From the NCBI GenBank assembly GCA_019634695.1, contig JAHCAW010000012.1, positions 1 through 64,000 on the forward strand: 64,000 nucleotides of DNA, given 5' to 3'. The number at the start of each line of letters is the position of its first letter. The stretch's first letter is position 1. Made by a program: the position numbers and the translations under genes. Shown here one piece after another: positions 14,292 to 22,812 of this stretch. Below the pieces are notes generated by a model that saw only the letters and a program-made list of their open reading frames with translations, was not told the DNA's origin and made no database searches. This stretch comes from Candidatus Sumerlaeia bacterium. Its GTDB lineage: Bacteria; Sumerlaeota; Sumerlaeia; SLMS01; JAHLLQ01.

Positions 14292-15752
14292 ATGACGAGA
14301 TTTCCGAGGGATTTCCGGATGCGCTTCGCGGCGGGCCTGATGCTCGCGGTCGTGCTGCTGGCTGGCGCGGTTGCAACGGCGCAGCCAGCGCATGCGCCCT
14401 ACGCGCCGGCCGAGGTGCGCGTGGAGGACGCCACGGCGGTGCGCCGGCTGGCGGCGCAGGAGGTCTCCATCGATCGCGTGCGCGCCGGACGGGCGCGCGT
14501 GTACGTGACGCTCGAGGAGTTCGCGGCGCTGGAGGCGGCGGGCTGGGAGATCGAGTGGATCCCGGACGAGGCCACGGCCGCCTGGAAGGTGCTGCACGAG
14601 CAGGGGCTGAAGGCCGACGATCCACTGCTGAGTTACCACACGTTCGCCGAGATGACGGCGCTGTTGCAGGGCTGGGCCACGCAGTATCCCGAGATCATGC
14701 GCCTGACGTCGATCGGCACGTCGGTGCAGGGGCGCGCGTTGTGGATGGTGAAGATCACCGACAACCCGGACGTCGAGGAGGACGAGCCGGAGTTCAAGTA
14801 CATCGCGACGATGCACGGCGACGAAATCCTGGGAACCGAGGTGATGCTGGACCTGATCCGGCGCTTGCTCGAGGGCCACGGGACGGACGAGCGCCTGACC
14901 GGCCTGGTGAACGAGACCGTGATCTGGATCATGCCGATGATGAACCCGGATGGCTGGGAGGCATCGCCGCCGCGACGGTTCAACGCGAACAACGTGGATC
15001 TGAACCGCAACTTCCCGCGCTGGGCCTGCTCGGATGCGAACACGACGACGGGGCGCCAAGTCGAGACGGCGGCGGTGATGAACTGGTCCGCGACGCGATT
15101 CGAGACGCTGTCGGCGAATCTGCACGGCGGCGAGATGGTGGCGAACTATCCGCTCGACGAATGCTCGACGTGCAACAACTTCACCTGCACGGTGTCGATC
15201 TCGCAGGACGACGACGTGTTCCAGGCGGTCTCGCGCGCCTACTCGTTCGCCCATGGAAGAATGTGGCAGAGCACCGATTTCGCCGACGGCATCACGAACG
15301 GCGCGGCGTGGTATCCCGTCTACGGCGGGATGCAGGACTGGAACTACCGCTACATGGGATGCATGGAGATCACGCTGGAGCTGGAGGATGTGAAGATCCC
15401 GCCGGTGCAAAGCCTGCCCGGCCTGATCGCGGAGAACCGCGAGGCGGTGCTGGCCTACATGGAATGGGTGCACCGCGGAGTGCGGGGTCTCGTGCGGGAC
15501 GCGCACACAGGGGCGCCGCTGGCTGCGCGCGTGCGCGTGGCGGGCCGTGCGTTCACAACGCGGACGAATCCGGCCGTGGGGAACTTCCATCGTGTGACGA
15601 TTCCGGGAACGTATACGCTGACCGTCGAGGCGGACGGCTATCTGCCGGCGACGATCGCGGACGTGGTGGTGACGGCGGGCGGAGCGACGCGCGTGGACGT
15701 GAACCTCGTGCGGGAGGGAGCGAACGCCTTCGACGCGTGGGCGGTGCACTGA
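14292..15752 (+). CDS. Secreted M14 zinc carboxypeptidase with C-terminal regulatory-like domain
   Basis: The product has 486 residues with a signal peptide ending around ATAQPA (residue 32). The catalytic domain (about 115-385) has the zinc ligands H175 and E178 in MHGDE, and H278 in NLHGGE. The DLNRN motif occupies 236-240, and the catalytic Glu is E364 in ITLELE. Residues about 395-470 form a transthyretin-like carboxypeptidase regulatory domain (GLVRDAHTGAPL, then TYTLTVEADGY). This is the layout of the N/E (M14B) subfamily, which removes C-terminal residues from peptides. Four cysteines lie in DECSTCNNFTC. The next gene begins five bases after the stop, indicating an operon. A second start at 14319 is possible. 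Confidence 0.92.
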   Translation: MTRFPRDFRMRFAAGLMLAVVLLAGAVATAQPAHAPYAPAEVRVEDATAVRRLAAQEVSIDRVRAGRARVYVTLEEFAALEAAGWEIEWIPDEATAAWKVLHEQGLKADDPLLSYHTFAEMTALLQGWATQYPEIMRLTSIGTSVQGRALWMVKITDNPDVEEDEPEFKYIATMHGDEILGTEVMLDLIRRLLEGHGTDERLTGLVNETVIWIMPMMNPDGWEASPPRRFNANNVDLNRNFPRWACSDANTTTGRQVETAAVMNWSATRFETLSANLHGGEMVANYPLDECSTCNNFTCTVSISQDDDVFQAVSRAYSFAHGRMWQSTDFADGITNGAAWYPVYGGMQDWNYRYMGCMEITLELEDVKIPPVQSLPGLIAENREAVLAYMEWVHRGVRGLVRDAHTGAPLAARVRVAGRAFTTRTNPAVGNFHRVTIPGTYTLTVEADGYLPATIADVVVTAGGATRVDVNLVREGANAFDAWAVH

Positions 15753-15756
15753 GCGC

Positions 15757-17163
15757 ATGGATGCACGGGACAAGGCGTTTGGATTGGTGGCGGGCCTGCT
15801 GGTGGGCGATGCGCTGGGAGCGCCGTTCCAGGCGGTGAAGGCGGGCCACATCCAGCAACTGCTGGGCGGGCGTGCGGAGGGCTTCGCGCGCGAGGCGGTG
15901 CTCTTTCCGGAACGTCCCGAGAAGAACCGCCTGCCCGGGTTGCACACGGTGCTGGGACAGGAGTTTCTGGCCGTGCTTGCGGGCGCGAGCGATGACGGCA
16001 GCGGTCGGTCCCCGTTGGCGCGGGCGGCGGCGCAGTTGGCCGAACTGGCGGGCGACGAGGAAGCGGGCCCCTCGACGCAAGGGGCGATGCGGGCTCCGGG
16101 TCGTCCGCTGCGGCGGGCGGTGGCGCGCTGGAAGGCGGAGTATCCGTGGGAGACGGCGGACCACTTCGCGCCCGACGAGGATTCCGAAGGTGCCTCGTGT
16201 GCCGTGCGCGCGCTGGCAGCCGCGGTGGTGCCGGGCGTGGATGCCGTGGAGGCCGCGCGGTTGACGCATCTGCGCGAGGCGCCGCTGGCGGCGGCGTGGA
16301 CAATTTCAGAGGCGGCGCGGCTGCTGCTCGCGTTGGACAATCCCAAGCGCCCCGACGCGGCTGGCATCGCGCGGCACTTGGTTGAAGGTTGCCGCGCGAT
16401 CGAGGATGCGCTGCGCGAGGGCGAGGCCGGCGAGCGATGGCGCGTGCTGCAATGGGGCACGCCGGTGACGCGCTTCAGTGCGTGCCTGGAGCCGCTGGCG
16501 AGCCTGGTGCGCGAAGGCGACGATGCCTTGGCGGAGCGGACCGTGCTGCATCAGGCGGCGGCCCATGCGCCGACGCGCGAGGTGGCGCATGTGCAGCATG
16601 GCTTCGCGCCGGCGCTCGTGCCGTGGGTGTTGTACCGTGCGCTTGGTTCGCTCTCGCCGGCGAGCGCGATTGAGGATGTGCTGAATCGCGGCGGCGAGTG
16701 CGCGCTGGCAACGGGACTGGTCGGCGCGTTGATGGGCGCGCGATACGGAGCGGAACACCTGCCGCCGGAGTGGCTCGCGGGCTGTCGCGCGCTGGGCACG
16801 GTGAAGGCGCGCGGGCTGTCGCCCTCGGCCGCGGCGATCGATGCATGGCTGGGAGAAGAGCGCGCGTGGACGGCCGAGGAGGAGCGGCTGCGCGAGCCGC
16901 TGCGTCGCGAGGCCGAGAAGCGGCGCGCCGCGGAGCCCGCGCGCAAGAAGCCGGAACGCAACGCCGATCCACCCACGCTGCACGATCAGGGTTCGCTGCC
17001 GTTCGCTCCCCCGCCGCAGGTTTGGCTCGAGCAGCGCGAGGTGGACCTGGCGCCCTGGGAGAAGCGACGCCTGAAGGCCGAACGCGGCCGCAAGCGGATC
17101 GACTGGAAGGAGACCCGGCGCGAGAAGGGACGGCTGGACGACGAGGCACCCGAAGCGGAGTAG
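15757..17163 (+). CDS. ADP-ribosylglycohydrolase-fold protein lacking the metal-binding motifs
   Basis: The product has 468 residues and starts five bases after the carboxypeptidase stop. The N terminus has the family signature GLVAGLLVGDALGAPF (G17-D18). Residues about 308-340 match the C-terminal signature region (NRGGECALATGLVGALMGAR then LPPEW). In active ADP-ribosylglycohydrolases and DraG the latter reads GGDTDT and an earlier motif reads TDDT. Here they are GGECAL and, apparently, HTVLGQ, so the two-metal site is probably absent. The C-terminal 110 residues are rich in Arg, Lys and Glu and look disordered. It may be a pseudoenzyme that binds ADP-ribose-like ligands or a partner. Fold assignment is good; activity is unlikely. 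Confidence 0.75.
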   Translation: MDARDKAFGLVAGLLVGDALGAPFQAVKAGHIQQLLGGRAEGFAREAVLFPERPEKNRLPGLHTVLGQEFLAVLAGASDDGSGRSPLARAAAQLAELAGDEEAGPSTQGAMRAPGRPLRRAVARWKAEYPWETADHFAPDEDSEGASCAVRALAAAVVPGVDAVEAARLTHLREAPLAAAWTISEAARLLLALDNPKRPDAAGIARHLVEGCRAIEDALREGEAGERWRVLQWGTPVTRFSACLEPLASLVREGDDALAERTVLHQAAAHAPTREVAHVQHGFAPALVPWVLYRALGSLSPASAIEDVLNRGGECALATGLVGALMGARYGAEHLPPEWLAGCRALGTVKARGLSPSAAAIDAWLGEERAWTAEEERLREPLRREAEKRRAAEPARKKPERNADPPTLHDQGSLPFAPPPQVWLEQREVDLAPWEKRRLKAERGRKRIDWKETRREKGRLDDEAPEAE

Positions 17164-17175
17164 CGCGGGCGGCGG

Positions 17176-17571
17176 CTACGCCTGCATGGCGTGCAGCAGC
17201 CGCATGGCCTCTTCCGCACGCGCGACGGGGACGAACAGATGGTCGTGGTGGAAGGCCGAGACGACGTTGACCGGAATGCCGGCACGCGCAAGGGCCCCCG
17301 TCACCACAGCAAGGAACCCGACGGCATCCAGGCTCGACGGCACGTCGAGCGTAATCAGGCGACAGGGAAACTCGTGCGCGAGTCCCGCCGCCTCGGCCGC
17401 CTCGAGTGCGAGAACAAGCGTGATCCCCTCGCGTTCGCGGAACTCAAGGAGCGGCTCGGCGGCCAACGCACCGCGCTGGCCGGCCGCAACCGTGGCGAAG
17501 ACATACACGCCATCCGCAAGGCGGGGCTGCATCGCACGGAGCAGGCTGTCGAGATCGCGGATGGGCTTCAT
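17176..17571 (-). CDS. ACT domain protein
   Basis: The product has 131 residues from the ATG at 17571. An N-terminal part (DGVYVFATVAAG, then EREGITLVLALEAAEAAGL) is followed by a C-terminal ACT-like fold (ITLDVPSSLDAVGFLAVVTG, then IPVNVVSAFHHDHLFVPV). This is the tandem-ACT architecture of small proteins annotated as ACT domain proteins, thought to bind amino acids. The ligand is unknown. A TTG at 17598 would add nine residues, but those would overlap the terminator hairpin at 17599. It converges on the ADP-ribosylglycohydrolase-like gene with a 12-base gap. Confidence 0.8.
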   Translation of the reverse strand: MKPIRDLDSLLRAMQPRLADGVYVFATVAAGQRGALAAEPLLEFREREGITLVLALEAAEAAGLAHEFPCRLITLDVPSSLDAVGFLAVVTGALARAGIPVNVVSAFHHDHLFVPVARAEEAMRLLHAMQA

Positions 17572-17598
17572 GGGCTTTGAGGGGTTGCCGGAAAGCAA

Positions 17599-17641
17599 AC
17601 CGGCGCGGCGGGAGAGTGTGACCCTCGCGCGCCGCGCCGGT
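17599..17641 (-). terminator. GC-rich hairpin downstream of zapA
   Basis: A perfect 12-bp inverted repeat (17599-17610 against 17630-17641) encloses a 19-base loop. It lies 26 bases past the zapA stop and is followed on the minus strand by GTTTGCTTTCC, a weak T-rich tail. It probably ends the zapA transcript before the ACT gene. Confidence 0.55.
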
Positions 17642-17666
17642 GAGGTTCCAGCGGGAAGTCGGCCGT

Positions 17667-17987
17667 TCAGACGGTCAGGGCGTCATCGACGCGGGCGAGG
17701 AGCTTCTCGAGACGGGCGACGGCCTCTTTCTGGCGGCGCAAGTCGTCGGCGAGCTTCTCGGCCTCGTCGAGCATCTCGTGGGCAATGGACAGGTCGCAGG
17801 CGAACTGGAAGGCCACCATCGCGGCGACCTTGTGGGGCGTCAGCGAGCCTGCCTTGCCGCCGAGTTGCTGAAGGCGTTCGTTGACCTGCCGGGCAGCCTT
17901 CTCGACGTGGATGCGCTCGTCGGGAGCGATCTGCATCTTGATTTCGTGCCCGGCGACCGTGACGGCGACTTCCTCACGCGTGCTCAT
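17667..17987 (-). CDS. zapA: Cell division protein ZapA
   Basis: The product has 106 residues, the usual ZapA length. It has the N-terminal VTVAGHEIKMQI strand, the helix VEKAARQVNERLQQL, and a C-terminal coiled coil (EMLDEAEKLADDLRRQKEAV). ZapA binds FtsZ and stabilises the Z ring. GGTGGAG lies about nine bases before the ATG at 17987. The start overlaps the end of the upstream coiled-coil gene by 14 bases, so the two are likely translationally coupled. Confidence 0.9.
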   Translation of the reverse strand: MSTREEVAVTVAGHEIKMQIAPDERIHVEKAARQVNERLQQLGGKAGSLTPHKVAAMVAFQFACDLSIAHEMLDEAEKLADDLRRQKEAVARLEKLLARVDDALTV

Positions 17988-18480
17988 GGATCAGCTCCAC
18001 CTGGGCGAGCGCGTCTTCGGCGCGCTCGATGCGTTCGATGAGACTGGCCAGACGGTCGCGGGTCTCTTGGGTGCGACGGTCGGCCTTGGCAAGACGTTCC
18101 GCGAGGTCGGCGTTTTCGGCGCGCAGGGTCTCGAGTTCGGCCTGAACCTCGTCCCGGCTGCGGCAGGCGCCGTCGTGCCAGGACTCGAGTTCGGCCATGC
18201 GGGCGCGGGCGGCTTCGAGTTCGTTGTCACGCGCCTGGAGATGGACGCGCAGCCCTTCGGCCTCGACGGCCAGGGCCTCGGAGGCCTGCGAGCCGGCCTC
18301 AAGTTCGTCCAGCAGGGCCTGGGCGGCCTCGAAGTTCGACTTGGTCGTCTCGTAGTCGGCCAAGGTGATCTTCAGACCGTCGTTCTCGGTCTCGAGCTGG
18401 GTCTTCGCCACGCGCAGGGTCTCCACCTCGGAAATCAGGCGCAGGACACGTTCTTCGAGCTGGGTCACAACTTCCACCAT
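17974..18480 (-). CDS. Coiled-coil protein, probable ZapB-like division partner
   Basis: The product has 168 residues and is almost entirely heptad-patterned coiled coil, from QLEERVLRLISEVETLR to LIERIERAEDALAQVE, with no signal peptide or membrane helix. GAGGTAA precedes the ATG at 18480. The overlap with zapA and the coiled-coil composition suggest a ZapA partner comparable to ZapB, but it is about twice the ZapB length and similarity between coiled coils is not proof. One Cys lies in the middle (DGACRSRDE). Confidence 0.6.
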   Translation of the reverse strand: MVEVVTQLEERVLRLISEVETLRVAKTQLETENDGLKITLADYETTKSNFEAAQALLDELEAGSQASEALAVEAEGLRVHLQARDNELEAARARMAELESWHDGACRSRDEVQAELETLRAENADLAERLAKADRRTQETRDRLASLIERIERAEDALAQVELIHEHA

Positions 18481-18827
18481 GAGTGCGTTACCTCGGGAGC
18501 GGGATTTGGGGTCACCTGGAGCAGAACAACGGGAGCAGGTGCAGGAAACTGGGCGCAGGCTCCGGAGAGAGGCGGAACACTGTCAACGACAATAGGACGG
18601 TCGCGAAAGGGTTCCGGTGCAGCCTCAGTTATCCACAGCTTTCCCCCGGATACCGTCGTTCTGGGGAGAAGTTCCTCGCACTAATGTGCCGGCGTGGCCA
18701 GCAAAAACCGCCGCCCGGCACCCGGATTTCTTGCGCCCCCACCGCCAAAGTCCGCTGGCCTTTGGCGGCGCGTTTCGACACGCTGGCCCCGTGCCACCCG
18801 CTGGTCGATACCACCTCGGAGATCCCC
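18481..18827. other. Divergent intergenic region with hairpins
   Basis: This 347-base gap lies between the coiled-coil gene (minus) and the phosphoesterase (plus). It contains a consensus DnaA box at 18629-18637. It also holds a 7-bp inverted repeat GTGCCGG/CCGGCAC (18686-18692 with 18715-18721) and a 9-bp hairpin CCGCCAAAG/CTTTGGCGG (18742-18750 with 18760-18768). No ORF with protein-like features was found. It probably carries both promoters and a structured leader for the phosphoesterase. Confidence 0.45.
18629..18637 (+). promoter_or_regulatory. Consensus DnaA box TTATCCACA
   Basis: The sequence TTATCCACA matches the strict DnaA-binding 9-mer. Only one copy is visible here, and no AT-rich unwinding element, dnaA or dnaN is nearby. 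It may be a regulatory site or a chance match rather than an origin. Confidence 0.4.
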
Positions 18828-19331
18828 ATGCCCCGCCATCGTTTCGGTTTCTTGTCGGACACCCACGGCGCCCTGCATCCCGATGTTTTCGAGGACTTTG
18901 CGGGCGTCGAGGCGATCTTTCACGCCGGGGATGTCGAGGGCGAGGAACTGCTGGACGAGCTCGAGGCGCTGGCCCCGGTGCATGCCGTGCACGGCAATTG
19001 CGACTTCTCATCGCCAAGGCTCCCCGCGCTGCGGGAAATCCGGGCCCCGTTTGGACTCGTGATCCTGACACACAGCCATCTGGTTCCGACGGACGGGCGG
19101 CCCGAGAGCTTGGCGGCGCACTTTCGGGCGCGCGGCCCCCGGCTGGTGGTCTATGGGCACACGCATCAGGCCTATCTGGGCGAGCACGACGGCATCCGGG
19201 TGCTGAACCCGGGGCCGGCGGGCCGGGGCCGCGGGCGGCCGTCGGTGTGTGTGCTGGAGTGGACGAGCGAGACGGACGAGTTCGAGTTCGAGTTCCGGCC
19301 GCTCGAGTGGAAGCCGCCCCGGAGGTCCTGA
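18828..19331 (+). CDS. YfcE/MJ0936-type metallophosphoesterase
   Basis: With the ATG at 18828 (GGAG seven bases upstream) the product has 167 residues, the usual length. The calcineurin-type metal motifs appear in order: SDTHG, HAGDV, HGNCD, THSH and YGHTH, covering the dinuclear metal site. The family hydrolyses phosphodiesters. The tail EFEFEFRPLEW is acidic and aromatic. Its TGA is directly followed by the GTG of fxsA, so the two are cotranscribed. Confidence 0.92.
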   Translation: MPRHRFGFLSDTHGALHPDVFEDFAGVEAIFHAGDVEGEELLDELEALAPVHAVHGNCDFSSPRLPALREIRAPFGLVILTHSHLVPTDGRPESLAAHFRARGPRLVVYGHTHQAYLGEHDGIRVLNPGPAGRGRGRPSVCVLEWTSETDEFEFEFRPLEWKPPRRS

Positions 19332-19910
19332 GTGCGCGCACGTCGCTTTCCCATCGGCACGTTCCTGTTCGTCCTGTTCGTGGTCTTCACGCTGCTGGAG
19401 CTGTTCCTGCTGTACCTTCTGGCGCAGTGGACGAGCTGGGGTTTCACGATCCTGCTGGCGATCGTGTCGGCGCTGGTGGGGTCGGTGATGGCGAAGCGCG
19501 AGGGGCTCGCAGTGCTGCGACGGGCGCAGGAGGAGTTGGCGCGCGGGCAGTTCCCGGCCGGGCCGCTGGCGGATGGCGTGATGATCCTGCTGGGCGGGGC
19601 GCTGCTGGTGACGCCCGGATTGATCACGGACCTGATTGGATTCTCGACGTTGGTACCTGCGGTGCGGCGGGTCTACGCGCGGGCGCTGATAGCGTGGGGG
19701 CGACGCCTCTTCGCCGGCGGCGTGATGCGCGCGGGACCGGGCGTCTTCTTCGGCTCGTGGCCCGGGGGGATGGGCGACACGGGTGCGAACGCCTGGCAGG
19801 GACCATCGGATGAAGCCGGCAGCGGCGGGCCGCGGGTGCGCTCCACACCGGTGCGCCCATCGAGTGCTGAGCCGGAAGCCGTGGACGTGGAGTTCCGGCG
19901 GATGGACTGA
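19332..19910 (+). CDS. fxsA: FxsA family membrane protein
   Basis: The product has 192 residues from a GTG immediately after the phosphoesterase stop. Two hydrophobic helices lie within about residues 8-55 (FLFVLFVVFTLLELFLLYLL) and another stretch at about 85-115 (MILLGGALLVTPGLITDLIG), the FxsA core. The long Gly/Ser/Pro tail ends in VDVEFRRMD, resembling the conserved end of the family. FxsA is an inner-membrane protein linked in E. coli to phage T7 exclusion; its cellular role is unclear. Confidence 0.88.
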   Translation: MRARRFPIGTFLFVLFVVFTLLELFLLYLLAQWTSWGFTILLAIVSALVGSVMAKREGLAVLRRAQEELARGQFPAGPLADGVMILLGGALLVTPGLITDLIGFSTLVPAVRRVYARALIAWGRRLFAGGVMRAGPGVFFGSWPGGMGDTGANAWQGPSDEAGSGGPRVRSTPVRPSSAEPEAVDVEFRRMD

Positions 19911-20063
19911 TGCCGATTCCATGTCGCGCGCGTGCTTCGTGGATACCGCCAATCGCGATTCCCGCAGTGGCCACACACTTCGCGCGGACCCGAGCGCTTT
20001 GATCTTGCCCGCACCAACCGCCCGGCGCCTTCCTTGTGCCATCCCACATTGGAGCGTCGTCAC

Positions 20064-20702
20064 GTGTATCGCTTCGTACTGCTGGCGATCCTGATCTTCC
20101 CGTTGGCAGCCTGCTTCGGCGTCTACCGCACTCCCGCGCCAAGGTCGGTCTACCTCCAGGAGCCGAAAGTCCTGCCACTCGACGCGCGCGGCCACGTTCA
20201 CCAAGGAAGCGGACTCGAGTTTCCGCCGAAGGCTGGAGCGCTTCGCCTGACCGAGATGCATCAGTACGATGTGGAAGGGCACAATCTCTCGGGCGCCTAC
20301 TCTGCTTTGCTGGGTACGCTCCAGTTCACCCTGTATGTGTACCCCGGGCCCCAAATGCGATACATGGGGGCGAACTCGGCGTTCGTCAAGGAGCAGGATC
20401 GCAGATTCCTTGAGGGCCACTTCGAGCAAGTGGTGAACGAGGTCACAGCCCATCGGCCGCGGATCACCCGGGAGTACGACTTGGAGGTGGAGACTTCACT
20501 CGGCCCGACCCTCGGTCGCGGGTGGAACTATCCACAACGCGCTTTGCTGGGCGAAGTGCAGTCCCACACCCGGGCTGTCGTGATCCTGCATCAAGGCAAG
20601 TGGCTGATCAAGATTCGAGCGTCCGCCCCGGCCGACTGTGAGAATCTTCTGGATCGGGAAATGCGTGCACTAATCCAGGCGCTTGAATCGCAGGCACGGT
20701 GA
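20064..20702 (+). CDS. Putative lipoprotein, function unknown
   Basis: A GTG at 20064 with GGAG nine bases upstream gives 212 residues. The N terminus YRFVLLAILIFPLAAC carries a lipobox with the acylated Cys at residue 17. The frame is open further upstream, but that part lacks protein character. The mature part contains LTEMHQYDVEGHNLSGAYSA and an alpha/beta C-terminal region ending in a long helix (LLDREMRALIQALES). I do not recognise a family. It converges on the O-antigen ligase gene with a 16-base gap. Confidence 0.65.
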   Translation: MYRFVLLAILIFPLAACFGVYRTPAPRSVYLQEPKVLPLDARGHVHQGSGLEFPPKAGALRLTEMHQYDVEGHNLSGAYSALLGTLQFTLYVYPGPQMRYMGANSAFVKEQDRRFLEGHFEQVVNEVTAHRPRITREYDLEVETSLGPTLGRGWNYPQRALLGEVQSHTRAVVILHQGKWLIKIRASAPADCENLLDREMRALIQALESQAR

Positions 20703-20718
20703 GCCCGACGAGCGCCTG

Positions 20719-22812
20719 TCACCTGGCGTTGCGTGCCGCGGCCTCGAGTTCGCGGATGCGGACGCGCAGGTCGGTCGGATTGAACCACAGATCGTTGGGC
20801 GCCTGAACGGCGCAGCGCACGGCGCGGCGATAGTAGTCCGCGGCGGCGGAGGCATCGCCGGCGGCTTCGCGGATGGCGCCGAGGAGGAAGTGCGCGTTGG
20901 GGCGCGCGGGGTCGAGTTCGGCGGCGCGCAGGAGGTGCTCGCGGGCGCTGTCGACTTCGCCGAGCTTGAGTTCGGCGTGCGCGAGGAACTCAAGGATGTG
21001 GGGGGCGTCGGGCTCGAGGACGAGGGCTTGGGCGAAGGCCTCGCGCGCCTGGGCGTCGTTGCCGAGCTGGTACTCGATGACGCCGAGCTGGAGGTAGCCG
21101 CTGGAGCCGAGGCTGTAGACGTTGGCGAGGGCGAGCATGTGCTCGTGGGCAAAGCGCCATGCCTCGCGGCGCAGATAGAAATCGACAATTTCGAATGGGG
21201 GCGGGTGCGAGGCGCTGCCGAGCGTGTGGGCGCGGAAGAGTTCGCGCACGTTGTCGAGGCTGCCGCGCAGGAGTTGCGGACTGCGCCAGTAGTGGATGCG
21301 GGTCTTCATGGCGTGGATCTTCTGGACGGAGCCCCATGTGGCCGTGCCGAGCACGGCGGCGAGCAGCAGCGCGACGACGATGCGCGGGGTCCAGGCGCGG
21401 GACAGGGGCAGGACGGGAGGCTGGTCGCCGGCGTCCTCGGCGAGATTGCCCAGCAGGGCAAGGATCAGCCAGAAGAGGGCGCCGCTGCACGGCAGGCGAA
21501 AGGGGAAGCCCCAGAAGGCGTCCACGAGCGCAGCGACGAGCGCGCCGGCCAAGAACACGGCGAGCAGGCGATCGTGCGCCGGCCGGTCCGTCGAGCGCAC
21601 GACATGCCAGGCCCCAAGCCCGGCCGCGGCGAGCACAAGCGCAAAGAGCCCGAGCCCGACGAGGCCCGAGTCGATGAGAATTTGGAAATACTCGTTGTGC
21701 AGGTGGTCGGGTCGGTCGCCGGGCGCAAGGCGCAGGACGAACTCGTAGAGCGAGCGCTCCTCGGAGGCGCGGAAGAACTCGATGGTGGCCGGATCGTAAC
21801 GGGCGAAGAAGCGGCCGGTGCCGATGCCGAGGATCGGGTGCTCCAGGAACATATCCCGCGCCACCATCCACGGAAACAGGCGCATGTGGAACTCGCGGAC
21901 GGAGGTGAGGCGCTGAACGGGGTCGAATCCGGGGTTGGCGATCTTCATGGCGCCGAAAAGCAGCAGCGCGCCGACGATGGGCGCCGCAAGACCCAGCGCC
22001 AGGTGCCGCAGCCCCAGGCGCTCCGCATGGCGAATCCGCAGCAGCAGGAAGCCGATCACCAGCATTCCGGCCAGCATGCCCATCCATGCGGCACGTCCTC
22101 CGGCAAGCACCAGACACCACACGACCGGCAGGCAGCAAACCGCGGCCACGATGCGCCAAAGGCGCCGGCCCGTCGCCCAACCCATCCCCGCCAGCAACAG
22201 CAGCGCAGGCGCGAGGAACGAGGCGACGTAGTTGGGATTCCCGAGCAGCGAGGTGATCTGGAGCTTGCCGACGCGTTCGCGCTGCACGTAGGCCAGCAAC
22301 TCGATGCCATGGTGTTGAAGAATCCCGGCGCCGGCGACCAGAAGCGCCGCGACGGCGACGCCCGCCGTCAGGATACCGAGCAACCACCCGCGCGGTCGCA
22401 GCCAGCGCACGAGGAAGTAGAGCCCGCCAAAGGCGACGGCGAAGAGGCTCTCCACGAGGAAGGCGCCGGGTGCGGGCCCGAGGACCGATGTCAGGACGCT
22501 GACCGCGGTGAAGGCGAGGACGACGAGGTCCTGGCGCGTGAGGCCGCCGGTGCGGCGATCCACAAGCAGACAGAGCGGCAGCAGCAGCGCCGCGAGTGCA
22601 AGGAAGGCCGTCTGGCCGGCGAGCACCTGGCTGACGCGGGCACTGTAGAGCGCGCGAAAGTTCGCGAGCGGCAGAAGTGCGAGGACGATTGCGACGAGCA
22701 CCACGGCGCCGGCGCGGAACGCATCGCGCCCGCGCGTCGAGGCGGGCAACGCGGCGGGAGCCGACGCAGCCGGCGAGGCCTTGCCCTCCGAGCGGCGACC
22801 CTTGCGCGTCAC
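20719..22812 (-). CDS. O-antigen ligase/polymerase (Wzy_C) with C-terminal TPR repeats
   Basis: The product has 697 residues from a GTG at 22812. About a dozen hydrophobic helices fill residues 35-500. The Wzy/WaaL periplasmic loop region contains LEHPILGIGTGRFFARY and HLHNEYFQILIDSG, the HN motif of the family. Residues about 575-690 are TPR units (YLQLGVIEYQLGNDAQAREA, then PNAHFLLGAIREAAGD). Wzy_C enzymes join lipid-linked glycan units to each other or to an acceptor; TPR fusions are common in uncultured phyla. The start overlaps the upstream gene's stop by four bases (GTGA), indicating coupling. It is one of two such enzymes in the locus. Confidence 0.85.
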   Translation of the reverse strand: MTRKGRRSEGKASPAASAPAALPASTRGRDAFRAGAVVLVAIVLALLPLANFRALYSARVSQVLAGQTAFLALAALLLPLCLLVDRRTGGLTRQDLVVLAFTAVSVLTSVLGPAPGAFLVESLFAVAFGGLYFLVRWLRPRGWLLGILTAGVAVAALLVAGAGILQHHGIELLAYVQRERVGKLQITSLLGNPNYVASFLAPALLLLAGMGWATGRRLWRIVAAVCCLPVVWCLVLAGGRAAWMGMLAGMLVIGFLLLRIRHAERLGLRHLALGLAAPIVGALLLFGAMKIANPGFDPVQRLTSVREFHMRLFPWMVARDMFLEHPILGIGTGRFFARYDPATIEFFRASEERSLYEFVLRLAPGDRPDHLHNEYFQILIDSGLVGLGLFALVLAAAGLGAWHVVRSTDRPAHDRLLAVFLAGALVAALVDAFWGFPFRLPCSGALFWLILALLGNLAEDAGDQPPVLPLSRAWTPRIVVALLLAAVLGTATWGSVQKIHAMKTRIHYWRSPQLLRGSLDNVRELFRAHTLGSASHPPPFEIVDFYLRREAWRFAHEHMLALANVYSLGSSGYLQLGVIEYQLGNDAQAREAFAQALVLEPDAPHILEFLAHAELKLGEVDSAREHLLRAAELDPARPNAHFLLGAIREAAGDASAAADYYRRAVRCAVQAPNDLWFNPTDLRVRIRELEAAARNAR

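Noticed and set aside
18629..18637. Replication origin at the DnaA box
   Set aside because: Only one strict box, no cluster, no AT-rich unwinding region and no dnaA/dnaN/gidA nearby.
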